From positions 6,017,501-6,081,500 of the forward strand of contig CP019636.1 of the NCBI GenBank assembly GCA_002163975.1: DNA of 64,000 nucleotides, in the 5' to 3' direction. Shown piece after piece: positions 26,688-36,201 of the stretch; within the stretch, counting starts at the first letter, position 1; each line of letters begins with the position of its first letter. Made by a program: the position numbers and the translations under genes. This DNA comes from Nostocales cyanobacterium HT-58-2 (GTDB taxonomy: Bacteria; Cyanobacteriota; Cyanobacteriia; Cyanobacteriales; Nostocaceae). The notes beneath the pieces are model-generated. The model saw nothing but the letters and a program-made list of their open reading frames with translations, had not been told where the DNA came from and ran no database searches.

Positions 26688-29600
26688 ATGAATAATAACA
26701 AAATGATTTTTCGGAATCGTATCGTTGACAAAGGTCAACTGAGGAACTTAATCTCTTGGGCGTTTACGCATTATGGTACGGCGCGGACAGCAGTGATGGC
26801 GGACAAATTAAAAGATTTGGGATTCCGCTACGCGACCAAAGCAGGAGTTTCTATTAGTGTTGATGATCTGATGGTGCCTCCTTCCAAGCGATCGCTTCTA
26901 GAAGCTGCCGAAGCAGAAATTCGTGCAACGGAAGAACGATACCAACGAGGAGAAATTACCGAAGTTGAGCGATTCCAAAAAGTAATTGACACTTGGAACG
27001 GAACTTCTGAAGCTCTTAAAGATGAGGTGGTCAACCACTTCAAGAGAACAAACCCCCTCAACTCCGTGTACATGATGGCATTCTCTGGAGCAAGGGGTAA
27101 CATCTCCCAGGTGCGCCAATTGGTCGGAATGCGAGGACTGATGGCAGATCCTCAAGGGGAAATTATTGACCAGCCGATCAAAACAAATTTCCGCGAAGGA
27201 CTAACCGTAACCGAATACATTATTTCGTCTTATGGTGCTAGAAAAGGTCTAGTAGACACAGCGTTGCGGACGGCTGACTCTGGTTATCTCACCCGTCGCT
27301 TGGTGGACGTATCCCAAGATGTGATTATTCGGGAATTTGACTGCGGTACCACCAGAGGAATTCCTTTACGGTCAATGACAGAAGGTGAGAAAGTCTTGAT
27401 TAACCTTGGCACAAGGTTGCTGGGACGAGTCATTGCCGAAGATGTCGTGCATCCAAAGACAGGAGAAGTCATAGCAGCACGCAATACCCCTGTTTCCGAT
27501 GACCTTGCCAAACATATTGAAAAGTCAGGAGTTCAAGAAGTCGTCGTCCGCTCTCCCTTGACTTGTGAAGCCGCACGGTCTGTATGCCAACACTGCTATG
27601 GCTGGAGTTTGGCACACGCTAAGATGGTGGATCTGGGCGAAGCTGTGGGGATCATTGCGGCACAAAGTATCGGTGAACCGGGCACCCAGCTAACAATGCG
27701 TACCTTTCACACAGGTGGTGTCTTCTCTGGTGAAGTCGCAAAACAAGTACGCGCTAAAAGTGATGGTACCATCCGCATTCCCCGTAAATTGCGCACAAGA
27801 CCCTACCGTACTCGCCACGGAGAAGACGCCCAGTATGTGGAAGCCAACGGCAACATTATTCTAGAAGTCATAACAGACAACTCTGACTCCCCAACGAACC
27901 AAGAAATTGCCGTTACTCAAGGTTCAACACTATACGTTGTTGATGGGCAAAAGATTAAAACAGGTCAGTTGTTGGCAGAAGTTGCGATCGGTGGGCGTAC
28001 AACTCGTGTCAATACAGAAAAAGCGGTTAAAGATGTCGCTTCTGACATGGCTGGGGAAGTCAAGTTTGCTGATGTCATAGCAGAACAAAAAACTGACCGT
28101 CAAGGTAACACCACAACAACAGCAGCTCGGGGTGGATTGATTTGGATTCTCTCTGGGGAAGTTTATAACTTACCCCCTGGTGCAGAATTAGTCGTTAAAA
28201 ATGGCGACACCATTGACTCCAACGGTGTTTTAGCAGAAACCAAGTTAACGACTTTGCACGGCGGTGTTGTCCGCTTACCCGAAGCGACACCAGGCAAAGG
28301 GACAAGGGAAATTGAGATTATCACTGCCTCTGTGGTATTAGACCAAGCAACAGTGACAGCGCAGACTGCTCAAGGTCGTAACAACTACTTAGTCACCACT
28401 GGAAACAACCAAGTCTTTAACCTGAGAGCAACCCCGGGCACCAAAGTTCAAAATGGTCAAGTGGTCGCTGAGTTGATTGATGACCGCTATCGCACAACCA
28501 CTGGTGGATTGCTGAAATATGCTGGTGTGGACGTCCAGAAAAAAGGTAAGGCAAAGCAGGGTTACGAAGTGGTGCAGGGAGGTACCCTCCTCTGGATTCC
28601 TGAAGAAACCCACGAAGTGAACAAAGATATCTCCCTACTGATGGTAGAAGATGGTCAGTTTGTCGAAGCTGGCACTGAAGTAGTGAAGGATATCTTCTCC
28701 CAAAACAGTGGTGTGATCGAAGTCACTCAGAAAAACGACATTCTGCGGGAAGTGGTCATTAAGCCAGGAGAACTGCTGATGGTAGACGATCCAGAAGCAG
28801 TCATGGGCAAAGATGGTACCTTTATTCAACCTGGTGAGGAATTATTAGGGCAAGTCGCCACAGAGTTGCGCTACATCGAGTATGTGGAATCACCAGAAGG
28901 TCCAGCACTATTGAGCCGTCCGGTCGTTGAGTTTGCTGTACCAAATAATCCGGATGTGCCATCAACCACATCAGTGAGTCAACAAACTGGTCGTTCGATT
29001 CAACTGCGGGCTGTGCAGCGTTTGCCTTATAAAGATTCCGAACGCGTCAAAACCGTCGAAGGTGTCGAACTGTTGCGAACCCAACTGGTGTTGGAGATTG
29101 AGCAGGAAGGCGAACAAGACCATAACGCTTCCCCCTTGGCAGCAGATATTGAATTGGTAGCGGATGCTGATGACCCAGAAATTCAGCGCTTGCAGCTGGT
29201 GATTTTGGAATCTTTGGTGCTTCGTCGGGATATAGCCGCTGATGCAACCCAAGGCAGTACCCAAACAAGCTTGGAAGTAGAGGATGGACAAACAATTGCC
29301 CCAGGAGCGGTGATCGCTCGTACCCAAATCTTGTGTAAAGAAGGGGGTATCGTGCGAGGTGTGCAAAAGGGAACTGAAGCAGTTCGCCGCTGCTTAGTCT
29401 TGCGCCATACTGACATGACTACAACAAATCTAAGCGCCCCACCCAAAGTCAAAGTTGGTGATTTGGTTGTGGAAGGTGTAGAAATTGCCCCTGGAGTCTT
29501 TGCTGAGGAATCTGGGCAAGTCGTGGCAGTACAGAAGGGCGAAGGGAAAAAAGCACAAGGAGAAGTTACGCCTTCTGAGGAATCAGCGCTGACCACTCAG

Positions 29601-30764
29601 AACTACTCCGTTACACTTCGCGTTGGTCGTCCCTACCGCGTCAGTGCTGGCGCTGTGTTGCAGGTAGACGATGGCGATTTGGTACAGCGTGGTGATAACT
29701 TGGTGTTGCTGGTGTTTGAACGCGCCAAGACTGGAGACATCATTCAAGGTTTGCCCAGAATTGAGGAACTCCTAGAAGCCCGTAAGCCAAAAGAAGCGTG
29801 TATCTTAGCACGTCGTTCAGGAGAAGTCAAGGTAGTTTACGGTGATGGCGATGAAGCTATTGCAGTCAAAGTCATTGAACCCAATGGAGTCGTCACCGAT
29901 TATCCCCTGGGACCAGGACAAAACTTGATTATCCCGGATGGTGCGCATATTACAGCAGGGCAAGCATTGACTGATGGTCCTTCCAATCCCCATGAAATTT
30001 TGGAAATCTTCTTCAACCTAGGTTCTGAAGAAGGAGTCTATGTCTGTGCTAGCCATGCCTTGCAAAAGGTGCAGACGTTCTTGGTGAACGAAGTGCAATC
30101 AGTGTATCAGTCCCAAGGAATTGATATTGCTGACAAGCACATTGAAGTGATTGTCCGCCAGATGACCTCGAAAGTCCGCGTGGATGATGGTGGTGATACG
30201 ACCATGCTTCCCGGAGAATTGGTAGAGTTGCGCCAAATCGAGCAAGTTAATGAAGCAATGGCAATCACTGGTGGGGCGCGGGCGCAGTACACCCCTGTCC
30301 TGTTGGGTATTACCAAAGCATCATTGAACACCGATAGCTTTATTTCTGCTGCATCCTTCCAAGAAACAACGCGTGTCTTGACTGAGGCTGCGATCGAAGG
30401 CAAATCCGACTGGTTGCGCGGCTTGAAGGAAAACGTCATTATCGGACGATTGATTCCTGCGGGTACTGGCTTCAATGCTTATGAAGAACCTGGTGCGATC
30501 GAGGACTATGCTGCTGATATGACTAGCAGTGTCTTGGATGAAGTTGATGATCCACTAGATATGGTGCTGGATGACCGCACAGCCCGAAGCTACCAGCTGG
30601 ATTCTCCCACCCTAGGAGATGGATTTGGTACAAGACGTAGTCCAGATAAGTCGATTTTAGATGAGGATGATTTTATTCTTCCTTCTGCTGGCGACAGTGA
30701 TATCGATGACCTTGTAGAAGACGAATATGAGGACGACGAGGAAGATGATGACGAAGACTACTAA
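26688..30764 (+). CDS. rpoC2: RNA polymerase subunit beta' (C-terminal part)
   Basis: 1,358 residues. The N-terminus MIFRNRIVDKGQLRNLISWAF (start at residue 6) is the family opening. A second zinc site is formed by Cys in CGTTRG (about 222), CEAARSVCQHCYG (about 295-307). The trigger-loop segment TMRTFHTGGVFSGE is followed by a large insertion of repeated beta-barrel units (SI3, roughly residues 350-990) typical of cyanobacteria, after which GLPRIEELLEARKPKE resumes the core. The C-terminus has an acidic tail (DEYEDDEEDDDEDY). A strong terminator follows. Confidence 0.98.
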   Translation: MNNNKMIFRNRIVDKGQLRNLISWAFTHYGTARTAVMADKLKDLGFRYATKAGVSISVDDLMVPPSKRSLLEAAEAEIRATEERYQRGEITEVERFQKVIDTWNGTSEALKDEVVNHFKRTNPLNSVYMMAFSGARGNISQVRQLVGMRGLMADPQGEIIDQPIKTNFREGLTVTEYIISSYGARKGLVDTALRTADSGYLTRRLVDVSQDVIIREFDCGTTRGIPLRSMTEGEKVLINLGTRLLGRVIAEDVVHPKTGEVIAARNTPVSDDLAKHIEKSGVQEVVVRSPLTCEAARSVCQHCYGWSLAHAKMVDLGEAVGIIAAQSIGEPGTQLTMRTFHTGGVFSGEVAKQVRAKSDGTIRIPRKLRTRPYRTRHGEDAQYVEANGNIILEVITDNSDSPTNQEIAVTQGSTLYVVDGQKIKTGQLLAEVAIGGRTTRVNTEKAVKDVASDMAGEVKFADVIAEQKTDRQGNTTTTAARGGLIWILSGEVYNLPPGAELVVKNGDTIDSNGVLAETKLTTLHGGVVRLPEATPGKGTREIEIITASVVLDQATVTAQTAQGRNNYLVTTGNNQVFNLRATPGTKVQNGQVVAELIDDRYRTTTGGLLKYAGVDVQKKGKAKQGYEVVQGGTLLWIPEETHEVNKDISLLMVEDGQFVEAGTEVVKDIFSQNSGVIEVTQKNDILREVVIKPGELLMVDDPEAVMGKDGTFIQPGEELLGQVATELRYIEYVESPEGPALLSRPVVEFAVPNNPDVPSTTSVSQQTGRSIQLRAVQRLPYKDSERVKTVEGVELLRTQLVLEIEQEGEQDHNASPLAADIELVADADDPEIQRLQLVILESLVLRRDIAADATQGSTQTSLEVEDGQTIAPGAVIARTQILCKEGGIVRGVQKGTEAVRRCLVLRHTDMTTTNLSAPPKVKVGDLVVEGVEIAPGVFAEESGQVVAVQKGEGKKAQGEVTPSEESALTTQNYSVTLRVGRPYRVSAGAVLQVDDGDLVQRGDNLVLLVFERAKTGDIIQGLPRIEELLEARKPKEACILARRSGEVKVVYGDGDEAIAVKVIEPNGVVTDYPLGPGQNLIIPDGAHITAGQALTDGPSNPHEILEIFFNLGSEEGVYVCASHALQKVQTFLVNEVQSVYQSQGIDIADKHIEVIVRQMTSKVRVDDGGDTTMLPGELVELRQIEQVNEAMAITGGARAQYTPVLLGITKASLNTDSFISAASFQETTRVLTEAAIEGKSDWLRGLKENVIIGRLIPAGTGFNAYEEPGAIEDYAADMTSSVLDEVDDPLDMVLDDRTARSYQLDSPTLGDGFGTRRSPDKSILDEDDFILPSAGDSDIDDLVEDEYEDDEEDDDEDY

Positions 30765-30819
30765 ATAGACAGTTTGTAGTTGCTCTGCGGCAACTACAGA
30801 ACAAGAGTCGTTAATAACT

Positions 30820-30855
30820 GCGTTCCCAGCCTTTAACTGGGAACGCTTTTTATTT
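30820..30855 (+). terminator. Strong intrinsic terminator after rpoC2
   Basis: GCGTTCCCAG (30820-30829) pairs perfectly with CTGGGAACGC (30837-30846), loop of 7, followed by TTTTTATTT. It ends the rpo operon and overlaps the stop codon of the convergent GH5 gene at 30850. Confidence 0.9.
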
Positions 30856-32487
30856 CCTTTTTATTTCTATTTGTTTTGGTTGGTAATCTGAACCAAGTTT
30901 ATTAGCACAAAAGCCAAGATCGCGAACTTGATTTGGCTCTATCATCTGTCCCCAGTCTAGAGGAGTCACAATATACTGTGTCGCCCCTTGAGGTTTAAAG
31001 TTACCATTCCAAGAGTTATTAATAGCTGCCTGTTTCATATTGAACATGAGTTGCCAATTATCAACCCTTCTACTACCGTGATTCATAATTTTGAAGCTGA
31101 CACAAAATCCTGTTTGCCAATTCGTATAAATGTCAGAAGTGACTGTTAGTTGAGCAGAAGAGATACGGAAAGGAGGAGATGGGGAGGAAGAAGGAGATGA
31201 AGGAGATAAGGGGGATGGGGAAGAAAAGACTTCCCCCACTCCTGCACTGTTCTGCACGGGAGCAACTTGAGAAAAAGTTACTGGTAGCAATTGGGACAGG
31301 AGTTGCTGCTTAGGAATATCAACAGTTTGCCAATTATCTAATAAAATACCCCCTGTATCAGCACTATTAGGATTCCAACTCCAGTAGGCAAAACTCAATT
31401 TTTTCTGTTTAATATATCTCACAAATTTGTTTTGCCAAATTCCTTCTTTAGAACTTGTATCGACTTGCCGTCCCCCAAATTCTCCAATAAGAATGGGGGC
31501 AATATTTTGGCTAGAAATATAGTGAAATCCTATTTGCCAACGATTAATAAGATTTTTGGGAAATTTTGGATCGGCAAACCAAGGTTGCTCTGCAACTCCA
31601 GGACCATACTCATGAGGAGAATAAACCAGCTTATTGCGACGAGACAAACGTACTGGATAGCGCTTCACTCCTTCTAAATTGCCGCCCTGCCAATGCTTGG
31701 GCAGCTTTTGTTCGGGAACGTTCTTTTCTACCCCTTCTACAACAATTAGCCAGTTAGGGTTAATTTCAAGAATCGCATTACCAGCCCGTTCGGCTGCTAG
31801 TCGCCAGTCTGTAGCTAAATCGTTAGTACCCCAGCTTGCTTTTCCGTGGGGTTCGTTTTTGAGGTCTGCACCAATAACATTAGTTTGATTCTTATATCTC
31901 TCGGCTAACATTTTCCAGGTATCAATCCAGTCAGCTTCCGTAAAGCCATCTTCGTACCACAGTTGGGAAATGCGCTTATCGCTCAATCGGTGGCTATCCA
32001 GTAGAACGAGTAACCCTTGACGTTCTGCTTCTTGAATAATTATGTCCATGACCTCTATTGAGGTTTTTCCTTCAAGTTCTTTGTTACTACCAATACTGAA
32101 GTCAATACCGCTAATATTGTCTGAACGCAATGCTTCCACAGAATAAGGCAACCGAATTAGGTTATACCCCAAGCTTCCTATCTGCGCTACTAACTCCTTA
32201 TAATCTCGTTTCCATAAGCCATGGGGTACGTGGGTTTCTGTTTCCATACCAAACCAGTTAACACCTCTAAGCAAGATTTGTTGACCTTTGGCATCAATAA
32301 TTTTTGCGCCATTTGTTGAAAGCGATAATTCTAAGGTTGTTCCCGTAGTGACTACACTTTCTTGGCTACGGACAGGGAAATTTGCAACGATACCAAGACA
32401 AAATATTATTGTAACTATTGATAATATGAATAATTGAGCATAAAATTTCCACTTTTTTTGTTTCTTTTTATAAAAATAAAATTTCAT
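30850..32487 (-). CDS. Secreted GH5 endoglucanase with C-terminal CBM2-like domain
   Basis: 545 residues. A basic N-terminus and membrane helix (about 14-36) act as signal or anchor. The GH5 barrel spans about 50-400: RGVNWFGME (74-82), NEP with acid/base Glu212, and GEFGG with nucleophile Glu336. A Ser/Pro linker (419-440), coded by a purine-rich repeat, leads to a CBM2-like module (about 445-540) with NWQTGFCVSF and a Cys pair (Cys462, Cys533). The enzyme should cut cellulose or a similar beta-glucan outside the cell. Together with the bcs operon 14 kb away it may remodel the organism's own matrix. A bacterial CBM2 in a cyanobacterium suggests possible horizontal origin, unproven. Confidence 0.88.
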   Translation of the reverse strand: MKFYFYKKKQKKWKFYAQLFILSIVTIIFCLGIVANFPVRSQESVVTTGTTLELSLSTNGAKIIDAKGQQILLRGVNWFGMETETHVPHGLWKRDYKELVAQIGSLGYNLIRLPYSVEALRSDNISGIDFSIGSNKELEGKTSIEVMDIIIQEAERQGLLVLLDSHRLSDKRISQLWYEDGFTEADWIDTWKMLAERYKNQTNVIGADLKNEPHGKASWGTNDLATDWRLAAERAGNAILEINPNWLIVVEGVEKNVPEQKLPKHWQGGNLEGVKRYPVRLSRRNKLVYSPHEYGPGVAEQPWFADPKFPKNLINRWQIGFHYISSQNIAPILIGEFGGRQVDTSSKEGIWQNKFVRYIKQKKLSFAYWSWNPNSADTGGILLDNWQTVDIPKQQLLSQLLPVTFSQVAPVQNSAGVGEVFSSPSPLSPSSPSSSPSPPFRISSAQLTVTSDIYTNWQTGFCVSFKIMNHGSRRVDNWQLMFNMKQAAINNSWNGNFKPQGATQYIVTPLDWGQMIEPNQVRDLGFCANKLGSDYQPKQIEIKRK

Positions 32488-33124
32488 AATGGAATTTCCT
32501 TACCTACAAGAATATATTGAAAACAAACAAGCACATTTTTTTAATATACTGTCGCTTTACAAAACTCTATTCAGTTTCCAATATTAGCTAGATAAAGAAA
32601 AAACAAAAGTGTGCTAGTAAACTAATCATTGAGATATCCTCTTTAAAAGGATTTCTATTCGACGACTAAATAATAAAATAAAATAATATTTTAAATATGA
32701 TGTTAATTGACCTGAAAAAGTTTCAAAAAGGTTATTTATTTATGCATAAGAGATAAAAATGATAGCTCAGTTTTACAGGTCGTCATTTTTTCCAGAATGA
32801 AGAGGACTTACAGCACATTGTTCGTGCGTGAAGTACAATGCTCTTGTCTAAAAGTCAGACAGAAAGACGTTCATGGCTAGCGCTCCCCCTGATTCAGGAA
32901 TTGCTGCCGTATATTCATTGGCAGTCAGACGTAGAGTGAAAATCTTGCATGAGTAGGAGGAAAAATGTGGATTTAGTGGACCTATCACAACTAGCTAATA
33001 GGAAAGATGATATCGCGTCTTGTTTGCAGAGCGATCGCCTGGGTTGAACTGCCTTTAAGGGCGATCACCCAAAAGACACGCTCGCATATGGACAATCGTT
33101 TACAAAGGTGTCCTGACGGATACG

Positions 33125-33286
33125 TTACGCGTTAGTCATTACCGACACTATTCTCCTATGTAGTGCTCGTAGCATTCTCCACAGTGTCATCCATCCTAGC
33201 AATCCCTCTAGTCCTGCTTGTTCTTTTAAAAGAATTAATTGCAAAGTTCTCTCACTTGCTTTATCTGGGATGGTTACGAACTCGTC
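33125..33286 (-). pseudogene. Possible short gene remnant
   Basis: The minus strand is open for 53 codons between TGA (33287-33289) and TAA (33125-33127). The translation has amphipathic protein-like composition, with LLKEQAGLEGLLGWMTLWRM in the middle, but no ATG near the start and no visible ribosome binding site. No family is recognised. Confidence 0.2.
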
Positions 33287-33416
33287 TCATGACTTGTGGC
33301 GATAAACTTAACTGGCTTCAAAATGTAGTGGGGTTTACTTGAAGCCTACTCGTTGTTGTCAACCTTGGGAAGATGATATAATGAAATACTTGCATATAAA
33401 TTATTAATAGCATCAG

Positions 33417-33480
33417 TTATCAGTTAAACAAATGTTAATTGTAACCCTATAACTATTTAGTTATGGAAAATAACTGATAA
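33417..33480. repeat. Nested inverted repeat
   Basis: TTATCAGTTA (33417-33426) and TAACTGATAA (33471-33480) are perfect inverted copies; between them TAACTA-TT-TAGTTA (33450-33463) forms an inner hairpin. The element is AT-rich and could be a small mobile-repeat remnant or a binding site. Confidence 0.5.
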
Positions 33481-33675
33481 CGTCTCACTGTTAATAGAGT
33501 TCCTCTTTACAAGGAATGGTTGACAGTAGGCAAAAATCTTTGGAACTACTCAAGTTCAAAAGTTGAAATCCAAACACTTTGCACATCGCTTCTGTAAATA
33601 TGTAGGTAAGTAAAGTAAAAAACTAGGCAAATATCATACTCAGCTCCTACCCAGACTTGAAAGGGGAACTGGATG

Positions 33676-33795
33676 ACAAAAAACATAAAGCTGACCCCCC
33701 CACAACTTTCGGGAGTTAGAGCAAGGGGATATAAGGAACTGGCACGCCTGCTCCTTGCTTACAACCAGCTTGGCTCTTGCGCCGCAAGGTCAGCC
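33676..33795 (-). ncRNA. Candidate structured small RNA upstream of hisD
   Basis: On the minus strand the element starts with GGCTGACC and ends with GGTCAGC, a 7-bp closing stem, followed by TTTATGTTTTTTG, as in a transcript ending at an intrinsic terminator. Inside are CTTGC-GGC-GCAAG, an AGCAAGG/CCTTGCT pair and CTGG/CCAG pairs. Upstream on that strand is AT-rich. No known RNA family was recognised, and a plus-strand leader of hisD with the same pairings is the alternative. Confidence 0.35.
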
Positions 33796-33997
33796 AAAGG
33801 CAAATAAAAATATTGCAACAAATATTGCAATTTAATTGTCTTTTTACAAGAACCATGTGCTGAAAGCCGTGGAAGTATCAAAAAAATCCAGGTTAAGCTA
33901 GAGAAGAGAGTTCGGGTTAGCTTTCCACCCTTAGGGGTAAAGAAGCAATACTCATTCTCAGGCAGGAATTTTCTCAAGTTGGCATTGTCCTTACTCC

Positions 33998-35299
33998 ATG
34001 CTGCGAATCATTACTCAGCAGGCAGACGTTAGAGCAGAACTACAACGGATCTGCGATCGCACCCATGATGAACAGGTGCTTCACAAAGAAGCAACAGTAC
34101 GGGAAGTGTTGCAGGCAGTGAAGCGCCAAGGCGATAAAGCTGTACTGCATTACACAGCCGAATTCGATAAGCAAACCCTTAAGCCAGAAGAACTGCGCGT
34201 GACAGGCTCAGAACTGGATGCAGCCTACCAACAGGTATCAAAGGAATTGCTCCAGGCTATCAGGCTTGCTTGCCGTCAAATCGAAGAATTTCACCGCCAG
34301 CGAGTGCCCAAAAGTTGGGTACAATTTGGCGATAATGATGTCGTTTTGGGCAAGCGCTACACACCAGTAGACAGAGCAGGGTTATATGTGCCAGGTGGTC
34401 GCGCCGCCTATCCGAGCACGGTATTGATGAATTCAATTCCGGCAAAGGTAGCTGGTGTACCGCGTGTGGTGATGGTCACACCACCAGGAGCAGACAAAAC
34501 AATGAACCCAGCAGTGCTGGTTGCAGCACAAGAAGCTGGGGTGCAAGAAATTTACCGCGTCGGAGGCTCACAAGCGATCGCCGCTTTAGCCTACGGTACA
34601 GAAACGATTCCTAAAGTTGATGTCATCACAGGTCCAGGTAATATTTATGTCACTCTGGCAAAAAAACTTGTCTATGGTACCGTAGGGATTGATTCCTTAG
34701 CTGGACCAAGTGAAGTCCTCATAATTGCCGATGAAACCGCAAATCCCGTACACGTTGCTGCGGATTTATTGGCCCAAGCTGAACATGACCCAATGGCAGC
34801 AGCAATTTTGCTGACGACAGATACGGCTTTGGCAAAGAACGTACAAGTGGCAGTAGAAAGACAGCTTGTGGATCACCCCAGGCGCTTGCTGACAGAAAAG
34901 GCGATCGCTCACTATGGTTTGATAGTGATTGTGGAATCCCTCCAAGCAGCAACGGAACTTTCAAACGAATTTGCCCCCGAACACTTAGAGTTGGAAGTAG
35001 AAGACCCTTGGGAACTCCTTCCAATGATCCGTAATGCGGGTGCCATTTTCTTGGGGCATTCTACACCAGAAGCCGTAGGAGATTATTTAGCTGGACCTAA
35101 TCACACCCTACCAACTTCAGGTGCTGCTCGCTATGCCTCAGCTTTGGGAGTCGAAACTTTTATGAAACACTCAAGTATCATTCAATACTCCCAAACTGCA
35201 CTAGAAAAAGTGGCTGGTGCAATTGATGTACTAGCAACAGCGGAAGGCTTACCTTCTCACACCGATTCTGTTAGACGCCGAGTTCAAAAGGAAGAGTAG
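33998..35299 (+). CDS. hisD: Histidinol dehydrogenase
   Basis: 433 residues, normal length. It oxidises L-histidinol to L-histidine with two NAD+, the last step of histidine synthesis. Family marks: RYTPVDRAGLYVPGG, GVQEIYRVGGSQAIAALAYGTETIPKVD (split by reading), the signature GPGNIYVTLAKK and GIDSLAGPSEVLIIAD, the zinc and substrate region LLAQAEHDPMAAA, and EFAPEHLELEVEDP with the catalytic Glu-His. Start is ATG at 33998 without a strong ribosome binding site. hisC lies 9 kb away, showing the dispersed his genes usual in cyanobacteria. Confidence 0.96.
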   Translation: MLRIITQQADVRAELQRICDRTHDEQVLHKEATVREVLQAVKRQGDKAVLHYTAEFDKQTLKPEELRVTGSELDAAYQQVSKELLQAIRLACRQIEEFHRQRVPKSWVQFGDNDVVLGKRYTPVDRAGLYVPGGRAAYPSTVLMNSIPAKVAGVPRVVMVTPPGADKTMNPAVLVAAQEAGVQEIYRVGGSQAIAALAYGTETIPKVDVITGPGNIYVTLAKKLVYGTVGIDSLAGPSEVLIIADETANPVHVAADLLAQAEHDPMAAAILLTTDTALAKNVQVAVERQLVDHPRRLLTEKAIAHYGLIVIVESLQAATELSNEFAPEHLELEVEDPWELLPMIRNAGAIFLGHSTPEAVGDYLAGPNHTLPTSGAARYASALGVETFMKHSSIIQYSQTALEKVAGAIDVLATAEGLPSHTDSVRRRVQKEE

Positions 35300-35475
35300 A
35301 ATTGAAGTTAAATTATTAATTGTTTGCCCAGACATCAGGCAAAACCCAATCTATGGGTTCAAACTGAAAGTGTAAGGCTATACAAAATTATGTCCACAGC
35401 TTGGGCATAGTTTAGTATAGCTATTAATCTCCTTCACCCGTCATATCTGTAAAAAGTTTACTTTTGTGGAGATAG

Positions 35476-35907
35476 ATGACATCGGTATTAAAGACTATTT
35501 TGGTTGCTCTGGATGAATCGGAACTTGCAGACAGAGTGATTCAGACCTTACAAGAATTGGTGTTGCCAAAAGATAGCAAGGTCATTCTCTGCCATGTGTT
35601 TCCTGCACCAGAGTCAGAGATGGAACTACCCGCTGATCGTCCTCACTCAGAGTCACCAACGTTTTCTTATCTTCAAATTGAAAAACAATTGCAATCCTAC
35701 CAGACACTATTACCAGTTGAAACTGATATAGAACTTGTCACTGGCGATCCAGCAGAAGAAATCATTCGCCTGGCAAATATTTACAAAGCTGAATTGATTA
35801 TGATTGGCAGTCGTGGGTTAACTGGTATGAAGCGAATTGTCCAGGGTTCCGTTAGTTCTCAAGTGGTGGAAGAAGCTAATTGTTCTGTGTTGGTCGTTAA
35901 GCCGTGA
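35476..35907 (+). CDS. Universal stress protein, UspA family
   Basis: A 143-residue single Usp domain. It opens with KTILVALDESELADRVIQTL and ends with the ATP-binding signature GSRGLTGMKRIVQGSVSSQVVEEANCSVLVV (G-2x-G-9x-G-S pattern), so it is likely a nucleotide-binding Usp. GGAG lies four bases before the ATG. It follows hisD by 176 bases on the same strand. Its role (stress signalling) is only known at family level. Confidence 0.9.
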   Translation: MTSVLKTILVALDESELADRVIQTLQELVLPKDSKVILCHVFPAPESEMELPADRPHSESPTFSYLQIEKQLQSYQTLLPVETDIELVTGDPAEEIIRLANIYKAELIMIGSRGLTGMKRIVQGSVSSQVVEEANCSVLVVKP

Positions 35908-35927
35908 TGAAATAACAAACGAGCCTA

Positions 35928-36200
35928 AAATCCTTTAAAGAATACCTAGAATACAATCACGTTACGGATAATATTGATAATAATTATTATTTTGTAGATG
36001 GAGAGTTGGTTTTGATGACAGAACCAACCAGACTCCATGAAGAAATTATTAATTTTTTGCTAGATGAATTCAAGGCAAAAATCAATGGTCTTCAGCTAAA
36101 TTGATTTGTGGAATAGCGAAGAAGTTGAGTTAGTACACGACCTCAAAGAAATAGATTATGACTTCAATGAGGTACTGCAAATCTATTATGAATTCAGGTT
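35928..36200 (+). pseudogene. Uma2-family (DUF820) gene remnant
   Basis: From about 35928 to 36103 the frame reads a Uma2-like N-terminal part: FKEYLEY, then YYFVDGELVLMTEPTRLHEEI and NFLLDEFKAKINGL, ending at TGA. After a frame change, 36140-36200 reads DLKEIDYDFNEVLQIYYE, resembling the C-terminal end. The catalytic middle of this PD-(D/E)XK-like family is missing. There is no start codon in frame. Uma2 proteins are abundant and often decaying in filamentous cyanobacteria. Confidence 0.55.
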
Positions 36201-36201
36201 A

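Larger units (their letters stand above)
32488..33997. other. 1.5-kb gene-poor stretch upstream of hisD
   Basis: No full gene was found. A 53-codon frame on the minus strand (33125-33286, no ATG start) reads like protein (DKASERTLQLILLK...) and may be a gene remnant. A long inverted repeat (33417-33480) and a structured small-RNA candidate (33676-33795) are listed separately. A 72-codon frame at 33759-33977 overlaps the RNA candidate and was judged spurious. Confidence 0.5.

Noticed and set aside
33759..33977. 72-codon minus-strand frame before hisD
   Set aside because: No recognisable protein features; it overlaps the structured small-RNA candidate.
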